Shown: positions 1 through 6,414 of the stretch, one piece after another
How the letters are laid out: every line of letters starts with the position of its first letter
Numbering within the stretch: position 1 is the first letter of the stretch
NCBI GenBank assembly: GCA_017547125.1
Contig: JAFYQL010000164.1
Coordinates: forward strand, 1-7,602
Reading direction: 5' to 3'
DNA length: 7,602 bases
Origin: Bacillota bacterium
GTDB lineage: Bacteria > Bacillota > Clostridia > Lachnospirales > Anaerotignaceae
Translations under genes and position numbers: made by a program
Notes under the pieces: model-generated
What the model was told of the DNA's origin: nothing
Seen by the model: the letters and a program-made list of their open reading frames with translations, nothing else
The model's database searches: none

Positions 1-41
1 AAAAAATCACCACTTGCATTATTTATTATTAACCATAATTA

Positions 42-65
42 AAAGGGATGCTGAAACACCCCTTT
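42..65 (-). terminator. Rho-independent terminator of the galE-ROK kinase operon
   Basis: Read on the minus strand, AAAGGGGTG and CATCCCTTT form a 9-bp stem with one G-U pair and a six-base loop. It is followed by a short, imperfect T-rich stretch (TTAATTATGG). It starts six bases after the kinase stop codon, where an operon terminator is expected. The U-tract is weak, so termination may be partial. Confidence 0.7.
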
Positions 66-70
66 ATTTA

Positions 71-979
71 TCAAATCAATCTTTTTGCAGCCTTTGCAGC
101 GCCATACATACCCGCATCGTTGCCTATTTCAGCAATTACGATAGGCGTATCCTTAACCTCAGGGAAAGCAAATTTTTTGAAGTATTCTTTCACCGGATTA
201 AGAAGAGTGTCTCCGGCGCGGGAAACGCCACCGCCGATAAGAAATACTTCAGGATTTATTGTGCAGGCAATGTTGCTTAATGCCATACCAAGATAAACTG
301 ACGCACGGCGAACAACCATCTTGCAAAGTGCATCTCCCTTTTCAACGCCTTCAAATATATCTTTAACTGTAAAGTTTTCTTTAAGCATTGTTTCTGTGCC
401 GTCAGCAATAAGCTTGTCGGCATATTTTTTTATAGCAGTAGCAGATGAATACTGTTCAAGACAGCCACTTTTTCCGCAGGTACATTTTTCGCTTTCTGCA
501 GGATTTACTGTTATGTGACCAATTTCGCCTGCCGCACCGCCAAAACCTGTAAGTACCTTGCCATCAAACACAATTCCGCCGCCTACACCAGTGCCTATTG
601 TAACGAACACCATACTGTTGTATTTTTCACTGTTTTCGCCAAGTGCTGCAGCATTTGCATCATTAAGCACTGTTGTTTTGATACCCGTCATAGACTCAAG
701 CTCTACTTTTACATCAGTTTCGCCCCATCCGATATTTACACATTCTTTTACAATGCCTTTACTGTCAACAGGACCAGGTACACCTGCACCAATGGCAATA
801 ATTTCATATTCTTTCTGCTTAGCCTTAATTTCTTCTGCTATTTCATAAAGAATATATTTGCCGTTGTTATTTGTGTTTGTTTCAACGTACCATTTTTCAA
901 TTAAGTTTATGTTTTCATCGAAAAGACCAAATTTAACACTCATTCCGCCTATATCGATACCTAAATAACATTTCTGCAT
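71..979 (-). CDS. ROK-family glucokinase-like sugar kinase
   Basis: This 302-residue cytoplasmic enzyme probably phosphorylates glucose with ATP to glucose 6-phosphate. The N-terminal phosphate-binding loop DIGGMS is at residues 9-14. The sugar-binding and catalytic-base segment LNDANAAALGE has Asp107 as the likely base. The second phosphate loop TIGTGVGGG is at 127-135. The ROK signature follows: GEIGH with His155, then CTCGKSGCLE with Cys166, Cys168 and Cys173, a complete zinc site. A late glycine-rich LIGGGVSRAG closes the nucleotide site. Length and motif order are normal for ROK glucokinases, and there is no N-terminal helix-turn-helix, so it is a kinase rather than a NagC/XylR-type repressor. 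The ATG has GGGAG seven bases upstream, abutting the galE stop codon, so the two genes are surely cotranscribed. Substrate could instead be another hexose such as fructose, mannose or an amino sugar; glucose is a family-based inference. Confidence 0.93.
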   Translation of the reverse strand: MQKCYLGIDIGGMSVKFGLFDENINLIEKWYVETNTNNNGKYILYEIAEEIKAKQKEYEIIAIGAGVPGPVDSKGIVKECVNIGWGETDVKVELESMTGIKTTVLNDANAAALGENSEKYNSMVFVTIGTGVGGGIVFDGKVLTGFGGAAGEIGHITVNPAESEKCTCGKSGCLEQYSSATAIKKYADKLIADGTETMLKENFTVKDIFEGVEKGDALCKMVVRRASVYLGMALSNIACTINPEVFLIGGGVSRAGDTLLNPVKEYFKKFAFPEVKDTPIVIAEIGNDAGMYGAAKAAKRLI

Positions 980-991
980 ATTATTTCTCCC

Positions 992-1981
992 TTAGTCTTC
1001 AAAACCATCTGGGTTATTTTTATGCCACGCCCAGGCAGAAGCAATAATTTCTTCAAGACTGTCATGTTCAGGTTTCCAGCCAAGAATTTTCTTTGCTTTT
1101 TCACTTGATGCAATAAGCTGGGCAGGATCGCCTGCTCGTCTTTCGCTTTCCTTTGCAGGTATAGCATGACCTGTAACTTTTCTTGCAGTTTCAATAACCT
1201 CTTTAACAGAAAAGCCTACTCCGTTGCCAAGGTTAAATATGTCACTTTTACCGCCATGCATAAGATAATCGGCCGCAAGTATATGCGCCTGTGCAAGGTC
1301 TGTAACGTGGATATAATCTCTTATGCAAGTTCCGTCATGTGTTGCATAATCTGTACCGAAAATGCTGATAAATTCTCTTTTTCCGAGAGGAACCTGAAGA
1401 ATAAGAGGAATAAGATGTGTTTCAGGTCCGTGATCTTCTCCGATAGACGCAGTTTCGTCAGCACCACAGGCATTGAAGTATCTTAATGAAACATATTCAA
1501 TTCCGTATGCTTCTGATGCCCACTTGAACATTTTTTCCATAGCAAGCTTTGTTTCGCCATATGGATTTGTAGGTACAGTTGGATCTGTTTCAACAATAGG
1601 CACTCTTTCAGGCTCGCCGTATGTTGCAGCAGTTGAAGAAAATACTATTTTCTTGATACCGTGCTCCTGCATTTTTTCAAGAAGTGTGATGGCACCGCCG
1701 ATATTATTGTTGTAGTATTTAAGCGGATTTGTTACGCTTTCGCCTACAAGTGAGTATGCGCAAAAATGCATTACAACATCAATTTTTTCTTCAGTAAAAT
1801 CCTTATCAAGGAAAGCACCGTCTCTGATGTCTCCTTCATAATATTTTGCTCTGCTGTCAACTGCCTTTCTATGTCCTGTTGTAAGGCTGTCTGCCACTAC
1901 AACACTGTTTCCTGCCTTTATAAGTTCTTTAACTGTATGTGAGCCGATATAGCCTGCTCCGCCCAAAACAAGTATATTCAT
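992..1981 (-). CDS. galE: UDP-glucose 4-epimerase
   Basis: This 329-residue cytoplasmic NAD-dependent short-chain dehydrogenase/reductase family epimerase interconverts UDP-glucose and UDP-galactose. It links galactose use to UDP-sugar supply for envelope polysaccharides. The Rossmann loop GGAGYIG is at residues 7-13. The catalytic region has SSTAATYG (Thr117 matching the E. coli Ser124 position) and YGETK, with Tyr141 and Lys145 as the catalytic pair. RYFNACGAD at 168-175, then IFGTDYATHDGTCIRDYIHV near 207-226, are GalE hallmarks. Length and start match the family; AGGAGG lies nine bases before the ATG. It is the first gene of a two-gene operon with the ROK kinase. No galK or galT is present here, so a complete Leloir pathway cannot be claimed. 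Leu289 stands where E. coli has the substrate-gating Tyr299, so acceptance of N-acetylated UDP-sugars is possible. Confidence 0.96.
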   Translation of the reverse strand: MNILVLGGAGYIGSHTVKELIKAGNSVVVADSLTTGHRKAVDSRAKYYEGDIRDGAFLDKDFTEEKIDVVMHFCAYSLVGESVTNPLKYYNNNIGGAITLLEKMQEHGIKKIVFSSTAATYGEPERVPIVETDPTVPTNPYGETKLAMEKMFKWASEAYGIEYVSLRYFNACGADETASIGEDHGPETHLIPLILQVPLGKREFISIFGTDYATHDGTCIRDYIHVTDLAQAHILAADYLMHGGKSDIFNLGNGVGFSVKEVIETARKVTGHAIPAKESERRAGDPAQLIASSEKAKKILGWKPEHDSLEEIIASAWAWHKNNPDGFED

Positions 1982-2014
1982 ATCTTTAATCCTCCTGATT
2001 AAATTCTATCTTTT

Positions 2015-2043
2015 ATTGTATTACATCGACACTTTTTATTCAA
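2015..2043 (-). promoter_or_regulatory. Predicted sigma-A-like promoter of galE
   Basis: On the minus strand, TTGAAT (2043-2038) and TACAAT (2020-2015) are separated by exactly 17 bases. This sits about 34 bases upstream of the galE start and its AGGAGG site, leaving a short leader with no room for a riboswitch. Element matches are 4 of 6 (-35) and 5 of 6 (-10). Confidence 0.7.
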
Positions 2044-2072
2044 CAGTTTTATTTTTGCATAGGCTAACTGTT
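2042..2072. repeat. Inverted repeat AACAGTT-N17-AACTGTT upstream of galE
   Basis: Two perfect 7-base arms at 2042-2048 and 2066-2072 are separated by 17 bases. The inner arm touches the galE -35 box. The arm centres are 24 bases apart, a little over two helical turns, so both arms could face the same side of the DNA as half-sites of a regulator. There is no U-tract, so it is not a terminator. It could also be chance in AT-rich DNA. Confidence 0.35.
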
Positions 2073-2100
2073 ATTCCATCAAACTAATCTTTGTAACGCC

Positions 2101-2129
2101 TTGAAATTTTTCAAAACATATGCTAATAT
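2101..2129 (+). promoter_or_regulatory. Predicted promoter of the DtxR-like regulator
   Basis: TTGAAA (2101-2106), a 17-base spacer and TAATAT (2124-2129), with an extended -10 TG two bases before it (TGC at 2121-2123). This places transcription start about 23 bases before the ATG. The -35 box forms half of a small inverted repeat (TTGAAA-TT-TTTCAA, 2101-2114), and the -10 box lies in the AT-rich palindrome at 2125-2141. Confidence 0.65.
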
Positions 2130-2141
2130 TAATTTAATATT
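2125..2141. promoter_or_regulatory. Candidate operator: 17-base AT-only palindrome over the -10 region
   Basis: AATATTAA-T-TTAATATT has perfect 8-base arms around one central base. It overlaps the -10 box and start region of the regulator gene and ends eight bases before its Shine-Dalgarno sequence. This is a typical location for an autorepressor site. DtxR-family repressors bind palindromes of about this size, but this sequence does not resemble the known DtxR or MntR boxes, and AT-only palindromes arise easily by chance. Confidence 0.4.
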
Positions 2142-2159
2142 GAAATTTGAGGTGATACT

Positions 2160-2534
2160 ATGAAACTTCACGAATCAGGCGAAAATTATCTTGAAGCAAT
2201 ACTTGTACTTGAAAAAAGAAACGGCATTGCCCGTTCAGTTGACGTTGCAAACGAGCTTAACTTTTCAAAACCAAGTGTAAGCCGTGCAGTATCTGTGCTT
2301 AAAGACGCAGGCTACGTTACTATCGGAAACATAAATCAGCTTTTACTTACAGAAAAAGGCCGTGAAGTTGCAGAAAAGATATTTGAAAGACATTGTCTTA
2401 TCAAAGAATTTCTTCTTTCAATAGGCGTAAGCGAAGAAGCCGCTGAAGATGATGCATGCAAAATTGAACATGCCGTAAGCGACGAAACATTTGAATGCCT
2501 CAAAACACTTATCGAAAACTTAAAAAACGAATAA
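2160..2534 (+). CDS. DtxR/MntR-family metal-dependent transcriptional repressor
   Basis: This 124-residue DNA-binding protein probably represses metal-homeostasis genes when loaded with Fe(II) or Mn(II). Residues 1-65 form the winged helix: ENYLEAILVLE opens it, RSVDVANELNFSKPSVSRAVSVL holds the helix-turn-helix, and GNINQLLLTEKG is the wing. Residues 66-124 form the dimerisation and metal domain, with His78 in ERHCLIKEF and Cys100, Glu103 and His104 in CKIEHAVS. It lacks the C-terminal SH3-like domain of DtxR/IdeR and is close to MntR in size (about 140 residues), though slightly shorter. The first-shell position that is Asp8 in MntR and Met10 in DtxR is Asn9 here. The start has an excellent GAGGTGAT site with GAGG seven bases before the ATG. 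It is monocistronic, divergent from galE, and ends at a strong terminator. No feo, mnt or other transporter is adjacent, so the regulated metal is open. Confidence 0.9.
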   Translation: MKLHESGENYLEAILVLEKRNGIARSVDVANELNFSKPSVSRAVSVLKDAGYVTIGNINQLLLTEKGREVAEKIFERHCLIKEFLLSIGVSEEAAEDDACKIEHAVSDETFECLKTLIENLKNE

Positions 2535-2537
2535 TAA

Positions 2538-2571
2538 AAAAATCCCTTAACGTCATCGTTAAGGGATTTTT
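2538..2571. terminator. Bidirectional terminator between convergent genes
   Basis: A perfect 15-bp stem has arms 2538-2552 and 2557-2571, with core ATCCCTTAACG/CGTTAAGGGAT and a TCAT loop. A-runs on one side and T-runs on the other let it work on both strands. It begins three bases after the regulator stop codon and ends just before the stop of the opposing VWA gene, so it serves both units. Confidence 0.93.
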
Positions 2572-2572
2572 A

Positions 2573-3769
2573 TCATTTGTTAACCAAAAGTTTTTTAAGT
2601 GCTTTTTCAAGGCTCTTAACTGTAAGAGGATACATATCAAATTCTTCTTTGATGATATTGTATGTCTGAAGCCAGTATGCTGTTCTCCACTGAGTATCAA
2701 CAATTGGGTTAAGCCATACAATTTTTTTGTATCTCTTCTTAAATTTGTTAAGCCATTCAATGCCCGGAGTTTCTGTTCTTGCTCCGTAGTTGTAGTAGCT
2801 TCTGCCTACAAGCTCGCTTGGGTCCATAGATGCGTCACCTACGATAATAACCTTGTAGTCGCTGCTGATATTGTTAAGCACCCACTCTGTTTCAACCCAC
2901 TTGCCAGGTATGCAGTATGGGTCTGTGTAGAGTTTTGAATATATACAGTTATGGAAATAATATACCTTAAGGTCTTTGAAATGGTTGCTCTTACGGGCTG
3001 CCTGGAAAAGTGAGTTGCAAAGGTTGCTATAATATTCCATTGAGCCACCGCTGTCCATAAGAAGAAGAACCTTTACTGTGTTCTGTCTTGGTCTTTCATA
3101 AACAAGTTTAAGATTACCTGCATTGTCACATGTTTCGCTGATACTTCCGTCAATGTCAAGTTCTGTTTTAGGAGCATCTACCCTGCTTGAAAACTGTCTG
3201 AGTCTTCTGAAAGCCATCTGGAACTGACGTGTGTCAAGTACCTTATCGTTTCTGAAGTCTTTGAACTGTCTTTCGCCTGCAACATGCAAAGCACTCTGTC
3301 TTCTGCTTTCGCCGCCTACACGGATACCGTTTGTGGCATTGCCGTTGTTGCCGAATACAGACATACCGCCTGTACCAACCCAGTATTTACCGCCGTTGTG
3401 TTCATCATCCTGCTCTTCAAGTCTTTCAAGAAGCATTTTCTGAATCTGTTCGGCACTGAGGCTGCGGTTATACATATCCTGACCAAAATCATAGTTGTTT
3501 GGTGTTTCCTTAGGATTGTTGAGCCAATCCATAAGCTCCTGCGGAATTTCATCATAGAACTGAACATCTTTGAAGTATTCAAGGAAAGCACCGTCAAACT
3601 TGTCAAATTCAGTTTCGCTTTTAACAAGTATTGATCTTGCAAGATAGTAGAAAGAAGTTAAACTGGACTGCGCAAGGCCCTTTTCAAGAGCCTCCATAAG
3701 TGTAAGCCATTCGTTCAGCGAAACATCAAGACCTTTGGCACGCAAAAGATAAAAAAATGCACTGAACAT
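2573..3769 (-). CDS. VWA-domain (CoxE-like) protein, partner of MoxR ATPase
   Basis: This cytoplasmic protein is about 398 residues, with no signal peptide or membrane segment. It opens MFSAFFYLLRAKGLDVSLNE, the usual helical start of this CoxE/DUF58-like VWA group. A central segment KYWVGTGGMSVFGNNG (about 128-143) is the family's conserved GTGG element. An Arg/Gln-rich stretch follows, then a C-terminal von Willebrand A fold: VKVLLLMDSGGSMEYY carries the metal-ion-dependent adhesion site (Asp239, Ser243), and VIIVGDASM supplies a late Asp312. The site is DxGxS rather than canonical DxSxS. An in-frame GTG lies three codons upstream, but that codon is inside the Shine-Dalgarno sequence GAGGTGG (3775-3781). 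The ATG at 3769, six bases after GAGGTG, is therefore the better start. It lies 14 bases after the MoxR gene. Such proteins act with MoxR ATPases in maturation of enzymes or complexes; the client here is unknown. Confidence 0.88.
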   Translation of the reverse strand: MFSAFFYLLRAKGLDVSLNEWLTLMEALEKGLAQSSLTSFYYLARSILVKSETEFDKFDGAFLEYFKDVQFYDEIPQELMDWLNNPKETPNNYDFGQDMYNRSLSAEQIQKMLLERLEEQDDEHNGGKYWVGTGGMSVFGNNGNATNGIRVGGESRRQSALHVAGERQFKDFRNDKVLDTRQFQMAFRRLRQFSSRVDAPKTELDIDGSISETCDNAGNLKLVYERPRQNTVKVLLLMDSGGSMEYYSNLCNSLFQAARKSNHFKDLKVYYFHNCIYSKLYTDPYCIPGKWVETEWVLNNISSDYKVIIVGDASMDPSELVGRSYYNYGARTETPGIEWLNKFKKRYKKIVWLNPIVDTQWRTAYWLQTYNIIKEEFDMYPLTVKSLEKALKKLLVNK

Positions 3770-3783
3770 ATATGCCACCTCAA

Positions 3784-4611
3784 TTAATATTTAAAACGCT
3801 TCTTAACTCTTTCAAGTGTATCAAGGTCTTCATTCTTTTTAAGAAGAACGCCTGCAAAAGGAATTTCCTTTCTGATGATTTCAGGGTCGATACCGCCAAT
3901 CTGAAGAGCCTGAATCCAGTCGATAACTTCAGATGTTGATGGTTTTTTGTTAATGTCAAGGCTTCTGATCCAATAGAATGTATCAAGTACCTGCTGAAGA
4001 AGTGTTTCATCAAGATTGTCAAAGTGAACCTTTACGATTTCTTCCATAAGTTCCTGATCTGGGAACTGAATGTAGTGGAAAATACATCTTCTGAGGAATG
4101 CATCAGGAAGTTCCTTTTCTGCATTTGATGTGATAATTACGATAGGTCTCTGTTTAGCCTTGAGTGTTTCTTTTGTTTCAGGAATGTAGAATTCCATTTT
4201 GTCAAGTTCCCAGAGAAGGTCATTTGGGAATTCAAGGTCTGCTTTATCGATTTCGTCGATAAGAAGAATTACCTGTTCATCAGCGCTGAATGCTTCACCA
4301 AGCTTGCCAAGTTTAACGTATTTTTTGATATCGTCTACGCCTTCGCCGCCAAACTGGCTGTCGTAAAGTCTCTGAACAACGTCATATACATAAAGACCGT
4401 CCTGAGCCTTTGTTGTTGACTTGATGCTCCAGATAATAAGTTTTTTATTTAAAGATTTTGAAATTGCTTCTGCAAGTGCTGTTTTGCCTGTACCAGGTTC
4501 ACCTTTGATTAAAAGTGGTTTTTCAAGTGCAATTGAGATGTTAACTGCACGCATAAGTTCCTGGGATACAACATAATCGTGGCTTCCGTTGAAGTTGTTA
4601 AGTTCTGCCAT
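3784..4611 (-). CDS. MoxR-family AAA+ ATPase
   Basis: This 275-residue cytoplasmic ATPase probably remodels or activates a client protein together with the downstream VWA protein. Walker A GEPGTGKT is at residues 37-44, Walker B VILLIDEIDK at 114-123, and sensor 1 IITSN at about 159-163. An arginine pair (LRRC, about 173-176) in the arginine-finger region and a small C-terminal lid domain with KPSTSEVIDW follow. All ATPase motifs are intact, so it should hydrolyse ATP. An ATG four codons upstream (4623) sits directly against the AAAGG with no spacer. The ATG at 4611, eight bases after AGGATGG (4620-4626), is the likelier start. It is first in a two-gene operon with the VWA gene. It resembles the CoxD type that accompanies CoxE in CO dehydrogenase maturation, but no molybdenum or copper enzyme gene is nearby, so that role should not be assumed. 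Confidence 0.93.
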   Translation of the reverse strand: MAELNNFNGSHDYVVSQELMRAVNISIALEKPLLIKGEPGTGKTALAEAISKSLNKKLIIWSIKSTTKAQDGLYVYDVVQRLYDSQFGGEGVDDIKKYVKLGKLGEAFSADEQVILLIDEIDKADLEFPNDLLWELDKMEFYIPETKETLKAKQRPIVIITSNAEKELPDAFLRRCIFHYIQFPDQELMEEIVKVHFDNLDETLLQQVLDTFYWIRSLDINKKPSTSEVIDWIQALQIGGIDPEIIRKEIPFAGVLLKKNEDLDTLERVKKRFKY

Positions 4612-4654
4612 AATAGTTTCCATCCTTTCTCAAATTTCATCTGTATTTCGATTA

Positions 4655-4684
4655 ATTTTAATATACAGTTGTCTACATTGTCAA
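4655..4684 (-). promoter_or_regulatory. Strong predicted promoter of the moxR-vwa operon
   Basis: On the minus strand, a perfect TTGACA (4684-4679) and TAAAAT (4660-4655, 5 of 6) are separated by 18 bases. The start would fall near 4648, giving a leader of about 37 bases. This is the best -35 match in the window, suggesting substantial vegetative expression of the pair. Confidence 0.78.
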
Positions 4685-4718
4685 TGGTCTTACCACTAAT
4701 TATTAAATTAACAAAAAT

Positions 4719-4745
4719 GAGCGGAAATCTTAACGAAATCCGCTC
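4719..4745 (-). terminator. Terminator of the GHL10 gene
   Basis: A 7-bp stem has arms GAGCGGA (4719-4725) and TCCGCTC (4739-4745) with a 13-base loop. On the minus strand it is followed by ATTTTTG. It starts about 20 bases after the GHL10 stop codon. TTTTT also follows on the plus strand, so it may work both ways. It insulates the moxR promoter from read-through. Confidence 0.83.
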
Positions 4746-4765
4746 TTTTTATCACAAAGTTATAT

Positions 4766-6379
4766 TTATTCTTCGTAGCCGAACATTGATACAATGCCAA
4801 CTGAATTAAGTGCTTCACTCCACACTACTGCAAAGTCAACTGCCTTTGCAACGTCACGTAGTTTGTAGTAGTTCATATCGTTTATGTTATAGGCTTCTGC
4901 TTCAACATACTTACCGTTTACATAAAGAAGTGCTGTTGAAGTTACGGCAGTCTTATTCTTTCCGTTTCCGCCCTTCAATTCGCCTCCGGCAACAGTATAA
5001 GGCACTCCTGTCTTCACATTTATAGCCTTTACTTTTTCATCCCAGAGAGTGTCAAACTGCTTTTCAGAACCGTTTAAGGCAAATGCTATGTCGCGGAGTT
5101 TGAAATAGTTGTAGCCGTCGATGTTATATGCTTCAAACTTTGTTTCAACACCATCAACAAGTACCTTTGAGTTTGTTGAAACGGCAGTAACAGGTCTTAT
5201 AGGCTTTGTCGGAATTACTATTTCAGGAACTGCAACTTCTTCTTCCGGCTCTTCAATTACAGGCGGAGCAACCGGCTTTTCTTCAGTTTTGCCATTATAA
5301 TACTCCTTGAGTGCATCAGCACATCCGCCGAGGTTTGAAATAAGGTTTCTTGTGCTATAATATGCATGTCCTTCAACATTGTCGTAGAATTTTGCTATTT
5401 CAAGGTGACTTATTATTTCGGCGCCAACATTTTCTTTGTATGCCGCTTCGCCGATGTAGAGTTTTACATCTGTACCGTCAACAGCTTCGTTCCACCAGTT
5501 TAAAACCGCTTCGTAAGGCGCTGAGGAATGCTCAAGTTCCCAGTATATCTGCGGAATGATATAGTCGATATACTCGCCTTCAATCCACTGTCTTGGGTCA
5601 GCATAAACGCTTTCAACACTCTGTGAGCCCTTGAAGCCTTCGCCGTTAACACAAATACCGCTTGGGCTTACACCAAAAACAACATCTTTTCCATATTTAT
5701 GAACTGTTTTGTAAACCATTTCTATCATTTCAGAAACGTGTTCAATTCTTTCTCTTGCAGTTTCCCCTTCTCTCAAAGGATATCCGCTTGGATAAAAATA
5801 GTCATCAAAATGAATGCCGTCAACATCATAGTTTTCAACTATTTCCCTTACTGTGTCACGTATATGTTCCTTCACATCGTCATTTGACGGGTCATAAGTA
5901 AGTTTTGAACCGTCATCAATAAGCCAGTCAGGGTTTTCTTTTGCAGGATGTCCGTCAGCAAGCACTGAAAGGTCTGTGCCGCTTGTTGTCACTCTGTATG
6001 GATTAAGCCACGCGTGAAATTCCATACCTCTGTCGTGGGCTTCTTCTATCATAAATTCCAGCGGGTCATATCCAGGGTCCATACCCTGAACACCTGTAAG
6101 AACTTCACTCCAAGGATTTATGTCGCTTTCGTAAAGAGCATCACCCTTTGGACGCACCTGAACAAAAACTGTATTTATGCCTGTTTCCTGAAGAAAATCA
6201 AGCTTTTCAATATATTCAATTTTCTGAAGAATTTCATCGCCTTTTACAGACGGAAAATCAATGCTAAATACTGTTGCCATCCACGCAGCCTTCATTTCCT
6301 TTTCCTGTGCCGCTACAGGTATAGAAAAACAAGACAAAGTAAGCACAGATGCAGTTATAAAAGATAATAATTTTTTCAT
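4766..6379 (-). CDS. Secreted GHL10/DUF187 glycoside-hydrolase-like protein with two CAO-N-like repeats
   Basis: This exported protein is about 537 residues and probably hydrolyses or binds a polysaccharide outside the cell, possibly cell-wall material. Residues 1-25 are a Sec signal peptide (KK, hydrophobic core, then PVAA before QE). The GHL10 TIM-barrel-like domain spans about 28-360: NTVFVQVRPKGDALYES, FHAWLNPYRV (121-130), DVDGIHFDDYFYP with Asp187, Asp192 and Asp193, FGVSPSGI, and DYIIPQIYW (272-280). A Pro/Glu-rich linker follows (about 366-398). Two copper-amine-oxidase-N-like repeats end it, sharing AYNI(D/N)-N-Y-KLRD, near 406-437 and 484-515. There is no LPXTG, SLH or lipobox, so the repeats probably provide wall attachment. 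A TTG start at 6397 is possible, but GGAG (6387-6390) lies seven bases before the ATG at 6379, and the signal peptide starts there. It is monocistronic. Substrate is not deducible. Confidence 0.9.
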   Translation of the reverse strand: MKKLLSFITASVLTLSCFSIPVAAQEKEMKAAWMATVFSIDFPSVKGDEILQKIEYIEKLDFLQETGINTVFVQVRPKGDALYESDINPWSEVLTGVQGMDPGYDPLEFMIEEAHDRGMEFHAWLNPYRVTTSGTDLSVLADGHPAKENPDWLIDDGSKLTYDPSNDDVKEHIRDTVREIVENYDVDGIHFDDYFYPSGYPLREGETARERIEHVSEMIEMVYKTVHKYGKDVVFGVSPSGICVNGEGFKGSQSVESVYADPRQWIEGEYIDYIIPQIYWELEHSSAPYEAVLNWWNEAVDGTDVKLYIGEAAYKENVGAEIISHLEIAKFYDNVEGHAYYSTRNLISNLGGCADALKEYYNGKTEEKPVAPPVIEEPEEEVAVPEIVIPTKPIRPVTAVSTNSKVLVDGVETKFEAYNIDGYNYFKLRDIAFALNGSEKQFDTLWDEKVKAINVKTGVPYTVAGGELKGGNGKNKTAVTSTALLYVNGKYVEAEAYNINDMNYYKLRDVAKAVDFAVVWSEALNSVGIVSMFGYEE

Positions 6380-6414
6380 ATTATGTCTCCATATCAAATT
6401 TTTTCAACAATTTC

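Noticed and set aside
515..904. 129-codon plus-strand open frame inside the ROK kinase
   Set aside because: It is antisense to a fully motif-supported kinase, has Phe/Tyr/Cys-rich composition typical of reverse-strand shadows, and has no plausible ribosome binding site or promoter noted.
1982..2159. Possible riboswitch or small RNA in the divergent intergenic region
   Set aside because: Both predicted leaders are only about 25-35 bases, too short for a known riboswitch. The inverted repeats lack U-tracts and look like protein-binding sites instead.
2495..2938. 147-codon plus-strand open frame overlapping the VWA gene
   Set aside because: It lies antisense to the VWA gene, crosses the bidirectional terminator and encodes a low-complexity Phe/Cys/Lys-rich sequence with no recognisable motif. 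It is a shadow of the real gene.
3784..4623. CO dehydrogenase or other molybdenum-enzyme maturation cluster
   Set aside because: The MoxR/VWA pair resembles CoxD/CoxE, but no large, medium or small hydroxylase subunit, nor any cofactor gene, is present in the window.
6014..6367. 117-codon plus-strand open frame opposite the GHL10 N-terminus
   Set aside because: It is a shadow of the signal peptide and barrel start of a well-supported gene, with no domain-like sequence.
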